Below are positions 37,931-48,994 of a DNA stretch of 64,000 bases, one piece after another; position 1 is the stretch's first letter; the number at the start of each line of letters is the position of its first letter. Source of the stretch: Oikopleura dioica (taxonomy: Eukaryota; Chordata; Appendicularia; Copelata; Oikopleuridae); assembly GCA_907165135.1 (NCBI GenBank), contig OU015569.1, forward strand, positions 5,704,001-5,768,000, given 5' to 3'. Made by a program: the position numbers and the translations under genes. Below the pieces are notes generated by a model. That model ran no database searches. It worked only from the letters and a program-made list of their open reading frames with translations, and was not told where the DNA came from.

Positions 37931-38441
37931 TAATTGTGACGGACTATTTTCTTAATGAAACACGTTCCTGATAGAGCAAGAAAATCTTCGGAAATTTCAT
38001 TTCTCTGAGTTATTTTTCTTTCTTCACCATCAATCCGAAAGCTTTCAAGTTGCTTTCTAATTCGCCGCCAGCAGCTTCTACTCTTGCAAAGCACAATTTT
38101 ATAAATGCACAAATCAATGGTCCGATCGGAGAGAGATAATATCTGTGACCACAAAGGGGCGGCAGAGAGTCACCGGTGGTGTCTAGTGATAACCACGCTC
38201 TTGTCACCGGGATATTTTTAGCGGAGAATTACAGGAACTACTATAATGATTAGCTAAACTTGATGAAAGCCAACAGCAAGAAATTCTCTAGAATTATTTT
38301 TGATTTCTTCATCTGAACCGAATATCGAATCATTTAGTTCCATGCTTCTGCAAGGTAAGAACAAAGACAAAAGAAAGTTCGTTTAGAAGCCTTATTCCGA
38401 ATAAAATAAAAAGTTATTTGAATTAAATTGCCTGTTGCAGG
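37931..38441. other. divergent intergenic region
   Basis: Lies between the 5' ends of a minus and a plus gene. It may contain the missing first exon of the minus gene and a short 5' exon of the plus gene (ATGCTTCTGCAAG then GTAAG at about 38343-38358), which would not keep frame with ATG 38442. Confidence 0.4.
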
Positions 38442-40462
38442 ATGGAAAAAGTGATAACGAAAATTTCTGAAATGGATCTCGTAACAGATGTTTTATGTGG
38501 ATGCGTCGGGAACAACCAACTTGAGCCATCGGGACGCTCAAGAAGCGCGCAAGAAGAGATCGTTTTAGAAAAGGATCATGAAGGCAAGGTGGAAACTAAA
38601 GACGAAAAGAAAGACGGTTCTTCTGACGAATCATCTACCTCGGACTCTTCTTCTGATTCTTCTACTGATGACGAGATGATACCTGAATGGCCTAACAGAA
38701 TGTATGAACCCATTGAACAACGTGGCTACTGGGATGAAACTTTGACGGGGATAGTAAAACCGTCTAAATATTGGATTGATGGGAGGATGGAATGGACTCA
38801 GGGAGAGTGCAGACGCGCTTTTGATAGTAAGAGTTCCAATATTTTTAAGACTTACCGTTCTTTTTTTAGAAAACGGCTTCAACGCTGGTTTGCGTGAATA
38901 CTCTGCCGAAACCATTCATCTAGATGATCTGATTGAAGTGTCTACGCTTATTTACGTAAGTAATGAATAATTATAAAAGACAAAAATTGAGTTTTGTTAA
39001 CAAGATGGTTATAGGAAGGAGAAACACCCTGGGAGACGGCGGAACGAATGTGGATAGAAAACAGGAAAAGAATATTTGTTGAGGAGCATATGCATTTACT
39101 CAAATCAAGCGAGCGACCATGGGTCAGATGTAATATAGAAGATGTTTACTTGCAAGTTGGATTTCCCAAGCCTAGGAGAAAGGGCGTTCTTCCGACCTAC
39201 ACTTATATGATGAAAAGAGAAAGACCTGCTGATTATCGCGACGTGATGACCAGATTATTGAAAGAATATGGTGAGCACCCACCAGAAGAACCACCTCGGA
39301 TACCACCTTCATACTACCATATTCCAAAGGAAGTAAAAGAGAAACCAAAAGAAGATGAGAAGAAGAAAAAGAAGAAAAAGAAAAAGAAGAAGAAAAATAA
39401 AAATAAAAAAGAAAACGGAAAAGAGGGAGAAGAAAATGATGAAAAAGAGGGCAAGAAAAAAAGCGATAAAGAGGGAAAGAACAAAAATGACAAGAAAGGT
39501 GAAGATGAGGAAGAAGAAAAAAAACCTGAAAAACCGGAGAGAATCAAGATCGATGGTTACTGGATCGGAAGAAAAAGAACTGACGAGGAAAAAGAAAGGG
39601 ATAGAATAGCAAAAGATAAACGTCGCAAAGAAAGAGAGAAAAAGAGAGCCGAAAAAACGAACGCCGAAGGAGACGTGAAGAAAGACGTGAAAGGAGACGT
39701 CTAAAGGAACTTGCTAATCCAAAGAATCAAGCTAATAATAATCCCGACAGACCCGATGCAGCCAACACGAACAATACCGACGAAGCTAACTTGGACAGAT
39801 CTGGTGCTGCAAATATGGACAAATCTGACGAAGCTAATATGGACAAACCTGGTGCAGCTCCGGAGTACAATGTAGAAAAGAAGAAGAAGAAAATGATCAA
39901 AATACCTAACTCATATTTGGGCATGTCATATATGGAACTCAGAGAACTCCAGAATCGGGAAATCGTTGAGCCTGAAGTCGAAAAAGAATGTGTTTGGGAA
40001 TGGTGGGACAAATGGGAGAAGAAATATGGTAAAAATGCGACACCTATGTCTATCGTGAATAATATGTCGGATGAGGAAATGGCAAAGAGAGCCGCTGTTA
40101 TCCGAGCAGAAAACGAAGAAATAGAAAGAATTAAAAAGTTAACATGGCCAGATCCTTACCGACTCCAACTAGCCAACAAAATAGATGGACAACATATGTA
40201 TGAGGCTTTGGTCGCGGCACAAATAAGGGAAGGACATGACATGACATGGATGGAGAAATATAAAAATGATCCTTACCCTGCTTTTGACGAAATTGAACTA
40301 ACAGACGAGGAGTGCGAAAAAGAAACCCCCACAGTTGACACGGTTGAAAATGAAAATAACAAAGACGACATAGCCGCCACAGAAGATAAAGTAATGAAGA
40401 ATCCCGATGTCATCATTTATTCGCAACCTGACTTTGATGAAATGCCGCCCCTTTTTGATTGA
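38442..40462 (+). CDS. unknown Lys-rich protein with a frame break
   Basis: An AG (TTGCAGG) precedes ATG 38442 (MEKVITKISEMDLVTDVLCG). Exon 1 has an acidic Ser/Asp run and NRMYEPIEQRGYWDETLTG. Two GT-AG introns (about 38829-38869 and 38957-39014) join in phase to ENRKRIFVEEHMHLLKSSER and YTYMMKRERPADYRDVMTRL. A long poly-Lys/Glu block follows and this frame stops at 39702-39704. A second frame, one base back, runs from the same Arg/Lys-rich area through LKELANPKNQANNNPD to YLGMSYMELRELQNREIVEP, ECVWEWWDKWEKKYGKNATP and a stop at 40462. The two parts are probably one protein broken by a homopolymer indel or frameshift. Not recognised. Confidence 0.6.
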
Positions 40463-40863
40463 AACTTTCTATGTATTTCTATTTATTATAAAACGTAAAA
40501 TATTTATTCTTCCACCTTATTTTTTACATCTACAATAAAATTCTATAAAAAAAAAAGAACTTGTATAGCGAGTTCGATGAACGAAGCTTGCAAGAATGCG
40601 AGATTCTATTATCAAATTAGCCGTTAACGTTTTGGTGAAAATTTGCAGATTTTCTTTTTGATTAACTGGAACATGCTCTTGTGCGGTTTTACCCCCGCGT
40701 GTCCGCATTAACACGGTTCCTGGTGAATTATTTTAGTTCGAAACAGAAATCGTTGTCTAATGAGCTTTAAAAGTCTGTCATCATAGTTCAAAACCAATTT
40801 TGCATAATTTTGCGTAAAGCTTATGCGAGCTGGATTCTTGGAAGATGCGCAAGATGCAATTTA
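40463..40863. other. 3' region, no gene seen
   Basis: Contains AATAAA-like sequence after the Lys-rich gene (about 40535) and AT-rich filler. Confidence 0.4.
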
Positions 40864-41650
40864 GAATGACAGACAAGGTTTTGCGGCGCTAGAATTATTA
40901 TTAACAGCTGTGATTGCGCGATGAGGCGAGGAAAGTTCATATAGATAAATCACTCTCCCAATGAATAATTTAGTTCCGTTTCTGCAATCTCTTCGATCGT
41001 GTTGAGGATGAGACTCATCAATCAACAGTCCTGTCGTCGGCTGAGACTTAGTACTGATCTTTCTTTTTATCACCTCAAACTCATTCAGTTGTTCCTCTTT
41101 ACTTGCGAAGCTATAAATATTCTAACGTACCCGCGCGAGTTCGTTTGATTTGCGATTGATAAAAAATAACATTGGTTTCGGGTATGAAATTAACCGATGG
41201 TGTTCTAACAAATTTAAGTATAAAAACCGTTTTATTCTTGAGATTCTCGGGGGCGCCTGGTTTGGTGGTCCAGGACGTGGCTCGGACATGATGAGCGATG
41301 AAAAATCATCGAGTCTTGTTCGATTCCCGAAAAAACTTGTCTTTGAGGCCTAACTTCATCGTCAAACTTTCAAATTGTCCCGTGCTTTGTAACTTCAGGA
41401 CAATTCCTGAAGTTCAGAAAGCAAGATCTGATCTGAGTACCTGATGACTGAGGTAAAATGACTGAGACTTCGATCGAGAACGAACGGTCGAGAAAAACCG
41501 TAAACGACGACGAGCCTCGCCAGCTCTGGAGGTTCTTTCGGGTCCCCACTAGTAGAGGATAAATTATTTCGACACTGCCTGGACAACAGTGAAGAGTATA
41601 GGGATTCCTCATGCCGCCCGGAAGTTTTTGCAAATTTTTGTTTCAATTCA
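40864..41650 (-). CDS. candidate minus-strand gene, unresolved
   Basis: Three open minus-strand stretches look protein-like: 41400-41640 (KFAKTSGRHEESLYSSLLSR, SGDPKEPPELARLVVVYGFS), 41134-41293 (ATG then SEPRPGPPNQAPPRISRIKR) and 40864-41110 (EEQLNEFEVIKRKISTKSQP to a stop). An AG (TTTATAG) precedes the last. I could not join them in consistent phase, so this may be one gene with missed exons or chance frames. Confidence 0.28.
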
Positions 41651-42004
41651 AAAGAAGATTCAGCGTAAATCTGTACTAAACCGTGCTTTTAGGGAGTTAT
41701 GTACACCTGTAAGTGTGAATATTCTGCTCATAAACATTTGTGGCTCGCACTATTACCATGATGAAAGCTGAATTTCCTGATTGCTGCAAGATTCGCAAAA
41801 GAGTGTTGAAAGGCTCTCTATTTCAAGAGTTTCTGAGTTCGCGGAGTCCCCAACGTGCATCAGACCCAGTTCCAGAGAATTGACAGTTTGAACATGAACA
41901 CACAAAAGAATTTCAGGTCAAAATCCAATAATACCAGCAGGTACACTATGAAGACTGAATAACGGTTATTTGATCAAATTTTCAGTATTTTGAGTCCATC
42001 CGAC

Positions 42005-42444
42005 ATGAGTCGAATTCTAGCAGTTCGAGAGCGTATGGACAGGCAATGCGAGCAAGACCTTGTTACCCTAAAGGAAATGGGGCAGCTATTATTTTGCTTA
42101 GACGAAAGTAAAACTTGCAAGTAATTTACCCACATACAGGCATCTAACAGATTAGTGTCAACATGCCGAGGACTGAGACGACGCGTTGAAACACTCGAAA
42201 GGGTAAAAATGACTAATGACAGAAAAAAGTAAATCAAATTTAGGTGACACGTGATAATCAAGTGAGGATCGTTGATTTGTCCTCAGATACTAGAGATATC
42301 AACAAACTGCTTGGTAGGGGCATAAATTATGCATTCATATTGAAATATTTATCTCTAGTGAAAATGTCAAATCGTGATATTCGACGCCTGCCACAGGATG
42401 CTATTGATGCTGCGAAACGAGCTAGAAATCCTTGGAATCTCTGA
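42005..42444 (+). CDS. small coiled-coil protein, unknown
   Basis: ATG 42005 (MSRILAVRERMDRQCEQDLV). It has three exons joined by short GT-AG introns in phase: the second reads STCRGLRRRVETLER, the third VTRDNQVRIVDLSSDTRDIN and ends RARNPWNL, TGA 42442-42444. About 115 aa, helical, basic C-terminus, no signal peptide. Not recognised. Confidence 0.55.
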
Positions 42445-42527
42445 CTCCATTTTTGACAAATTTGTACAGAATACAAAGATTTATGTTTAAGTAGGTGTAT
42501 TTTTCATTAAAATACAGTATTTTATAT

Positions 42528-44303
42528 TCAATAAATTAGCAGGCCTGATCCTTCTTCGGTACAGTGACTTTTTACTATATCGCCAGCGTAGTTCACCTGA
42601 AGCTGAGCAGATTTTCTTGCTTTGACTCGTTTTTCGGTCGAACAGGACGGCAAGGTATCGAATAAATCCCAAAGCATTGTTGTGAGTTCATCCAATGATT
42701 CGCATGGATCAGCTTGATCAAAAGCCCCGTCTTCCACAATTATTACAGAACTTGCATCGTCGTAGTTGTAATCGAAGTTTTCAAAGCGATGAATTGTTAA
42801 TGGAAACATGTTTTCTAAATCGCCCCCGATGATGTGTCTTCTGTGAGTACTAAGCATTTCTCCAACGGTTTGGAAAAGTGATGTAAGGTCCGATGGAATT
42901 GTTTCAGGGCATTGGTGGATCTCGAAATGCTCTGCAAGATGAGCTATATTTAAATATGATGAATATGATTAAAGAATAGCGTGATTTACCTAAAGACTGA
43001 TAGAAGTATTTAATTTTCAGCCAAAGATCTTCATCCACTGTTCTATCTAAAATCCCATTCACTTTTGTGTTGAACTTCCAATAAGCCTTCTGGAAATCGA
43101 ATCTATCATTAACCGCGACATAAACATTTTGTGCGTCTTCTGCTAGCAATATCTTATTAGTGTTTTGCAATTTTGTGTCTTCGAGTTTAACTTCTGTTGT
43201 CTTGGAAGTGGTAGAACTTGGAATCGTGCCCGGAGATTCACTAGTCGTAGTTGTTTTAGTCGACGCAGTTGTTGACACAGTCGAAGACATGGAACGTGTA
43301 ATTATAGTTGTAGTTGTTGAGGTTGTGGTTGTTGTTAAAGCAGCAGTAGCAGTGGTGACTTTTGACGATATTGTTGTGCTTGTTGTTGTAGTTATAGGCT
43401 TAGTCGTAGTCGTAATTGTCGTAGTTGTTGTTGTCGTAGTCGTCGTAATCGTAGTTGTCGTTTTCCTAGTCATAGTAGTTAGCGTTGAAGTAGTCGTAGT
43501 TGTTGTTGTGGTAGTCGTGGTTGTTTTTGTGATAGTCGTGGTCGTTGGTGTAGTCGTAGTTATGGTTGTGGTTGTTGTCGTATCCATGATGGTCGTCGTA
43601 GTCCTAGTTGTGGTTTTGGTCGTAGCCGTGGTCGTGATCGTAGTCGTGGTGGTGGTCGTTGCCGTGGTCGTAGTCGTGGTCGTAGTCGTGGTCGTAGTCG
43701 TGGTAGTCGTGGTGGTAGTTGTCATAGTCGTCGTCGTGATCATAGTCGTTGTTGTTGTTGTGGTAGTCTCAGTCGCTGTTGTAGATGTAGAAGTAGTCTT
43801 TGTTGTCGTTTTAGTGGTACTCGTAGTTGTAGTTGTTTTTGTCGTGGTGCTTCGTTTTGTTGTTGGCGTTTCAACTACTCCCGCGAAATAAACGCACATA
43901 TGAGCATCGTTGCCTGTATTTTGGTAGTAAATCTAAATTTTGAATTCACCTAATTTCTCGTTTAACCTTACAAACCTCGGCCGCTTTTTCATATTCTCTC
44001 GGACATCGATGTAGCGCAAATTTTGATCGCTTTCCGGTGCAGCACTGACCTTCATTTCCACAATAGCGACAGTCGCGAACTGTTTCGACATCGCTTACCC
44101 ATGGATACCAGGAGTTCTAAATGATCAACATTTCTCTTTCGAAATGTGTGATTTACCTTGCAGGGATGATAGCACTGGTCCCACCAGCTATCCCCGATCT
44201 CCCAAGTCGTCGTCCATTTGTTTCCAAAGACTTTCACGCCTGCATCGGTCCTCACACCGTAAAACTCAGCTCTCAGTATGGGAAATATTAAAAGAAAAAA
44301 CAT
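42528..44303 (-). CDS. secreted Cys-rich / Thr-rich mucin-like protein, tandem family member 1
   Basis: Signal peptide MFFLLIFPILRA (ATG 44301-44303). Exon 1 ends GDSWWDQCYHPCK. Exon 2 gives SWYPWVSDVETVRDCRYCGN, then GQCCTGKRSKFALHRC and a YYQNTGNDAHMCVYF segment: a Cys-rich domain with paired CYHPC, CRYCG and QCC. A Thr stretch of about 200 residues, encoded by imperfect ACN repeats (about 43190-43860), follows. After it comes a globular C-terminal part (NVYVAVNDRFDFQKAYWKFN, ENMFPLTIHRFENFDYNYDD), with the stop at 42528-42530. The Thr tract would be heavily O-glycosylated, mucin style. Two relatives lie just upstream on the same strand. Function unknown; extracellular. Confidence 0.72.
43190..43860 (-). 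repeat. imperfect ACN/GTN trinucleotide repeat coding poly-Thr
   Basis: On + it reads as GTN triplets (GTAGTCGTAGTTGTTG...), on the coding strand as ACN, giving long Thr runs with occasional Ser, Lys, Met and Ile. The frame stays open throughout, and third positions vary freely, which points to selection for Thr rather than plain slippage. Confidence 0.85.
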
Positions 44304-44676
44304 TCTCTGCAAATCAAAAGCTAAAAACTAAAATTTCAAACTCGCTTTTATGAAATCTCCTGAGTCAAAAATTTCAGCTGCAAATCCGGCTGTTATTTTC
44401 ATTTTCACAAATATAGTTCATATAGTCTTATCAACCGCTTCATCACCCAATGAGTTTAGAAAGGAAGGTAAATTCATTTCCTTTAGGGTAAGGGTTAGGG
44501 TAAGTCTTTTTAGACAGAAATTGTTATGCTGAAAATACGCAGATAAGAAATCTCGATTTTCATCTGATATTTTAGCGACGCAATTGGCCGCTAAAACAGT
44601 TTCGAAAACCGGTCAAAACGGGTGCAGACTGATTTTACCCCAGATTTCGCTGTCTAAGTTTTTTCCTTATTGAAAA
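44304..44676. other. intergenic; short telomere-like repeat
   Basis: TTAGGGTAAGGGTTAGGG lies at about 44483-44500. No gene is evident, although a + 5' exon of the next gene could be here. Confidence 0.4.
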
Positions 44677-45228
44677 ATGTACTTTATCGTTACGTACAAG
44701 GAATACAACAAGGACAAATCGCTCGAAACCGAAGAGAGTGACTCGTCTCCTGAAAGAAAACGTCGAAAAATAGAGCCATACTCGGAATCGTCCAACTCGG
44801 ACTTGTCGGACTCCGAAACGTCGGAAGATTCATTAGGAGAGGATGAAATCACGAAGGAAGAGTTCAAACCTTGGGTGAGAAACATCGTTGATAACGGGAT
44901 ACCAAAAGAAAAGGAGCCGGAGATAAAGAAGCTTAAAAAACATCTCCTCAGATGTAAGAAAGCGCTTGTAGAGACGATTCGAAGAAGAAAACATAAAATC
45001 GTAAAATTGGGGAAAATCGCTGAAAGAACAGCTCATGTGCAAAAGAAGAAAAACATCGACGAAGTAAAACGAGAAGAAATCCTCAAGCGCTGTGCGAAAG
45101 ACAAGACGAATGAAGAGAAAAAACTGCGCAAGATTGAACGGCGCATGAGAAACATCAAGGAGCGAAAACAGAAGATCGCATCCCAGCTTTTTCAACTCAC
45201 TGTTTTTGTAGCACATGTTACACATTGA
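44677..45228 (+). CDS. basic, highly charged unknown protein
   Basis: An open + frame of 183 codons from ATG 44677 (MYFIVTYKEYNKDKSLETEE). It has a Ser/Asp/Glu-rich acidic part (SSNSDLSDSETSEDSLGEDE) then a strongly basic coiled-coil half (KKLKKHLLRCKKALVETIRR; RKIERRMRNIKERKQKIASQ). It may be nuclear. No family recognised. An upstream exon is possible, and the last ~12 codons (FQLTVFVAHVTH) could be read-through of an intron. Confidence 0.5.
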   Translation: MYFIVTYKEYNKDKSLETEESDSSPERKRRKIEPYSESSNSDLSDSETSEDSLGEDEITKEEFKPWVRNIVDNGIPKEKEPEIKKLKKHLLRCKKALVETIRRRKHKIVKLGKIAERTAHVQKKKNIDEVKREEILKRCAKDKTNEEKKLRKIERRMRNIKERKQKIASQLFQLTVFVAHVTH

Positions 45229-45543
45229 GATACTGTATTTCTCCTGCAGGGACATTTTGAAATAATACAAACTGTATTTAGTGATATTCTTGTTTTATTT
45301 GTGGTCCACAAATTGCGGAGAAAGCGATTTTGAGAGGGCAGTTATTTATAAACGGATGATATCTTTTGTTGCATTAATGGGGACAATGAAGACAATAAAC
45401 AGTTTTGTTCAGTTCTTTCTTGTATATCAGTTGAAGGGCGTCGGTATCATTTTATGTACAAGTGTGCCGATGAAGTTTCTCATCAGAAGTCCTTAATTTC
45501 TAAATGGATTTCGTCGCAAATGCTGGACTCGTAAGATTCACCT
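45229..45543. other. convergent 3' region, no gene seen
   Basis: Between two converging genes; AT-rich, presumably both 3' UTRs. Confidence 0.4.
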
Positions 45544-46049
45544 TCACAAAGTCAAGGCTCTGTAGAAGATGAACACTTCATTTGGCAAAATCTCAATTTC
45601 ATCGAGCACAAGGAGAGCCTGCATTGTTATTTTAGCTATTTTCCAATTCATATAAAACCAAAAACCATAGAACATGCCTTCGATAACAGCCCAGAAGTAC
45701 GCCCAGATCTTCATTCGTCGTTGAGCTCGTTCTCCATATTGTGACCATCGCAGTATTCGTAAGATTCTGGTTTCAACCGTATAGCATCTATCGCTAGCAT
45801 CGCAAAAGCTGCAGATCGGATGAGTCTCTTCGTTAATCCAGGGGAAAACGAAGCTCTATAAACAGGTACAAGAAAGCCAATCTTTTAACGAACCTGACAA
45901 TGAGGATAAGAAATGTTCACTTGTCCGTTGTCACGTGTAATTTGAAAGCACATCTGATTCTCCTTGTCGATTAATCCAGCGACTAAGCGTCTCTTTGGAA
46001 TGATAGGGTAGGCCTGAACGACAAAATATACGAAAAATATGATTTTCAT
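45544..46049 (-). CDS. secreted small protein, divergent tandem family member 2
   Basis: Signal peptide MKIIFFVYFVVQAYP (ATG 46047-46049). Exon 1 ends ISYPHCQ at a GT; exon 2 begins SFVFPWINEETHPICSFCDA. The intron sits just after the HC[Q/K] position, as in the two neighbours, and PW...C.FC aligns with their SWYPW...C.YCG. It lacks several of their cysteines and the Thr tract. It ends IFYRALTL, TGA 45544-45546. Probably a diverged duplicate; extracellular. Confidence 0.6.
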
Positions 46050-46539
46050 TTTGCTTGATTTCTGAAAGAAATGAAGGTCTTATAAGCATGGAAAAAAAAA
46101 CTAAAGAAATTTGTCGAATCATCGGTTCGAACCACTTCTTTTCTATGGGAAAACTAAGGTGACAAAATTCGGCGCCCTTCATGTTAGCTATCAGTTCGGG
46201 ATTTTGCATTGCGAACACATTCATAATTCGAGAACAGATTATCTATTACTCGAATAAACTTAGGAAAGGTATTCCGAATTTCGGAACAGTTTCTATTTAG
46301 CAGAAACTGATTGAGAAAAAATGGGAACGAGGTAACAGATTTTTACTGAAAGCGAAACCCTGAGGAGTCCTTATGCTTGCTTTCATTTCGAGATTTTTCA
46401 TTGCGTTTTTTCTCAAAATTTTTTATAGAAATTGATAACCTAAACGAGACAAATTTGTTTATGTATTTGTGGATGTATTTTAAGATTGAGTTTCAATACC
46501 TCAGACGCACTGAACTTTTGAACTTAACAATTTCAGATC
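46050..46539. other. intergenic, no gene seen
   Basis: No coding signal beyond chance frames; it separates family members 2 and 3. Confidence 0.4.
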
Positions 46540-47530
46540 TTAGTCAATGTGGAAACTTTCAGTTTCTGCGACAGAAGTTTCTTCAGACGTAGCTTTTTGG
46601 GTAGTTGTCGTTGTGGGATTTTCAGTACTTGTTGTGGCCGTAGAAGTTGTAGTTGTACTCGTCGTGGTAGTAGTTGTGGAAGTTGTGGTAGTTGAGATTG
46701 TGGAAGTGGTCGATGTTGTGGTTGTGGTGGTAGTGGTCGCTTGAAAAGATTATTATTTGAAAAAACTTGACTTTGTAGTTACTTGAGGTAGTAGACGACG
46801 TTGTTGTAGTAGTAGTGGTGGTTGTAGTCGTACTGGTGGTCGTTGTGGTTGTTGTTGTGGAGGTCGTTGTTGCTGAAATAAATTTTAAACATGTTTAGAA
46901 AATACATTATGGTTACTTGTAGAAGTAGTTGTCGTAGAAATGGAAGTCGTTGTTGTTGTTGTTGTTGTTGTAGTAGTAGTGGTAGCTTGAAAAAAAAATT
47001 TTGCGATATTTTATGAATAAGATAATTACTAGTGCTTGTTGTGCTCGTTGTCGTGGTCATAGTCGTATAAGTTGTTGGAATTAATTCAGTTCGTTGAAAG
47101 TAAATGCAGACGTGATGGGCATTGTCGGTCTGTCGATAAAACTCCTGCAAAATGATCAAAGTTGAATTAAAAAGGGTTCTTTTGTACCTCAGCAGCTCGT
47201 TCAAACTCGGGCGAGCAATTGTGCAAATGAAATTTGTGCCATCGTCCCGTGCAACATTGACCTCCGGTTCCGCAATAGGAGCAATGGCGAACAGTAGCTA
47301 CGTGGTTATCCCAAGGATACCAAGAATCCTATATAATTTTTAACTTTCTTTGAAAACCCTATTTTTATAAATACCTTGCATGGATGGTAGCAATGGTTGG
47401 TAAAGTGATCCTGAGCGTACCAGACGGATCGGTAGTTCCCTGAGTCAGTAGTGAAATATCTATCATGGCGCGCCAAAGGGATCAAGGAAGAAGCTCCGAG
47501 GGAAAAAATAGCTGAAATAAAAACCCACAT
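46540..47530 (-). CDS. secreted Cys-rich / Thr-rich protein, tandem family member 3
   Basis: Signal peptide MWVFISAIFSLGASSLIP (ATG 47528-47530). Exon 1 ends FTNHCYHPCK; exon 2 gives SWYPWDNHVATVRHCSYCG then GQCCTGRWHKFHLHNC; exon 3 FYRQTDNAHHVCIYFQRTE. Several small exons of ACN triplets follow, giving Thr runs separated by short introns with stop codons, and a last exon ending ETSVAETESFHID, TAA 46540-46542. Same domain, same intron position and same Thr-rich continuation as member 1, but no globular C-terminus. Extracellular, presumably glycosylated. Confidence 0.7.
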
Positions 47531-48282
47531 TTCTCGTTCTGAGTCTCTCTTCGACTGATAGTCTCAAAGCAAAAACATCGAAAACTCTTTGGAAATTTCC
47601 ATCCAGCTGCGAAAAAGAATAAAAACAGCATATTTTCGAATTACGAAAAGTTTTGTTGAATTAAACTTCCAAATATGGCAAGCTGCCTACAGAATATTTG
47701 AAGGATTCAGAGGCCGTGGAAGGTGTTTCAACGGAATTGGTTCTACTTCCGAGACGTCTTGACTCGGAAACTACAAGTTTGATAAAGCCTTGTCGAGAGG
47801 TTTTGCGGAAGGAAGGAAGGAGTCGGGCACACACAAAGTCACTTCCACCACTGTTGAAGCACAATGATCCCGAGAGAATTTAAAATTATCAACTCACGCG
47901 CTCTCGGACACACTTAAGACATCACCTTAATTTTGTTTTACATCATGAATTTCATTCATTAATTTCTTGGTAAGAGCTATATTTGTTATTATTTAAGATT
48001 AATGAAGAATGAGGCTGAAAAGTTTTCTTTGTGTTTGTCATCATTTTGTTTATTCATTTGGTTGATGGTTTTTTCGGGCGGACGAACATGATATGCAGTT
48101 TTACAAGTGAACTGTTTGAAATGAGAAAATCAGAAGCTTGAAAAAATCTTTTATAATATTTACACTTATATAAATAAACAGGATAAGTACGTGTCCAAAT
48201 TACACAAGAGAGATAGTAGGGTCGTTTGTGGTGTTTTGTTTCGCTAAGCTTTCTGTCTTGATTGGGTTTGACAGTGGGACAT
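47531..48282. other. intergenic, no gene seen
   Basis: No supported coding region; the end nearest 48282 is probably the Sprouty 3' UTR. Confidence 0.45.
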
Positions 48283-48994
48283 TTACTTGCAGTTATGCGG
48301 ACATTTACAGCCAGGTAGAAGTGCGTTTTGCGTGCGCTGTACAGCCCAGTGCCCAGCTTTGTAGATGGGATAGATTACTAAGCAGGGAAGGAACATCGTG
48401 ACTGCGCCCAAGAGCATCCATCGAAATGTACAGCCCTGTTGGGAGCAAGAGGCCGGCGTGTCTGACAGCTGTCGCTTCAAATGGGAGTCCTCATCGTAGG
48501 TGAGATGATATGCACATGCCTTTATCGCCCAAAGACAACTTACCCTGTCAACAGCCTGTTGCGCAGGGTGACACGATGCTTCCAAGTCGATCCTTGGCAC
48601 GGTGCATTTGGCGCAAGTGCAGCGTTTGCACTGCGGACAGAGGTAACCGTGGCGGCCGGGGCGGGGCTGGGACTCTTGACGAACCGGCTCGCATCGAACA
48701 ACCTCGCGGCGGAGAATCTCGTCAAGCGTCGGAGGTCGGCAGATCGCAGCGCTAGGCAGGGGCGAGCTTCGAAGGCAAGAGTCGTCGCGGTTGGACGCGC
48801 GCAGCCACTTTGGCTTTGGGGGCACGGGTGGAGGAAGGGCCAGCGAGCCGGACAGCGACGGCACCCGACTCAGATGTAGAGGCTTCGATGGGCGTGGAGG
48901 CACGGTCGGGCGAAAGCTTGACATCTCCTCGACATAGTTGTTGGTGATGGCGATGGGTTGAGGGCGAGCAAGACGGCCTGTTGATTTCTTTTCA
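48283..48994 (-). CDS. SPRY: Sprouty-domain protein, 5' exon(s) not found
   Basis: An exon starts after AG at 48995-48996 in phase and reads GRLARPQPIAITNNYVEEM, a candidate for the conserved N-terminal Tyr motif of Sproutys. A Pro-rich part (VPPRPSKP, PPPVPPKPKW) follows. The C-terminal Cys-rich Sprouty domain is intact: CPQCKRCTCAKCTVPR, CHPAQQAVDRVSCLWAIKAC, CSQQGCTFRWMLLGAVTMFL, PCLVIYPIYKAGHWAVQRTQ and CKCPHNC, stop at 48283. Sprouty proteins sit at the membrane and damp FGF/Ras/ERK signalling. The first coding exon lies somewhere upstream (above 49000). A GTAAGT within the Cys domain is probably not used, since reading through preserves the family pattern. Confidence 0.87.

Noticed and set aside
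39314-39547. Ser/Phe-rich minus ORF
   Set aside because: Antisense of the poly-Lys/Glu coding region of the + gene.
43160-43891. Long + strand ORF rich in Val
   Set aside because: It is the complement of the Thr-rich coding strand; a poly-Val protein is not credible and the minus frame carries a signal peptide and Cys domain.
48540-48879. + and alternative-frame ORFs within the Sprouty exon
   Set aside because: Complementary or shifted frames of the Cys-rich Sprouty domain.
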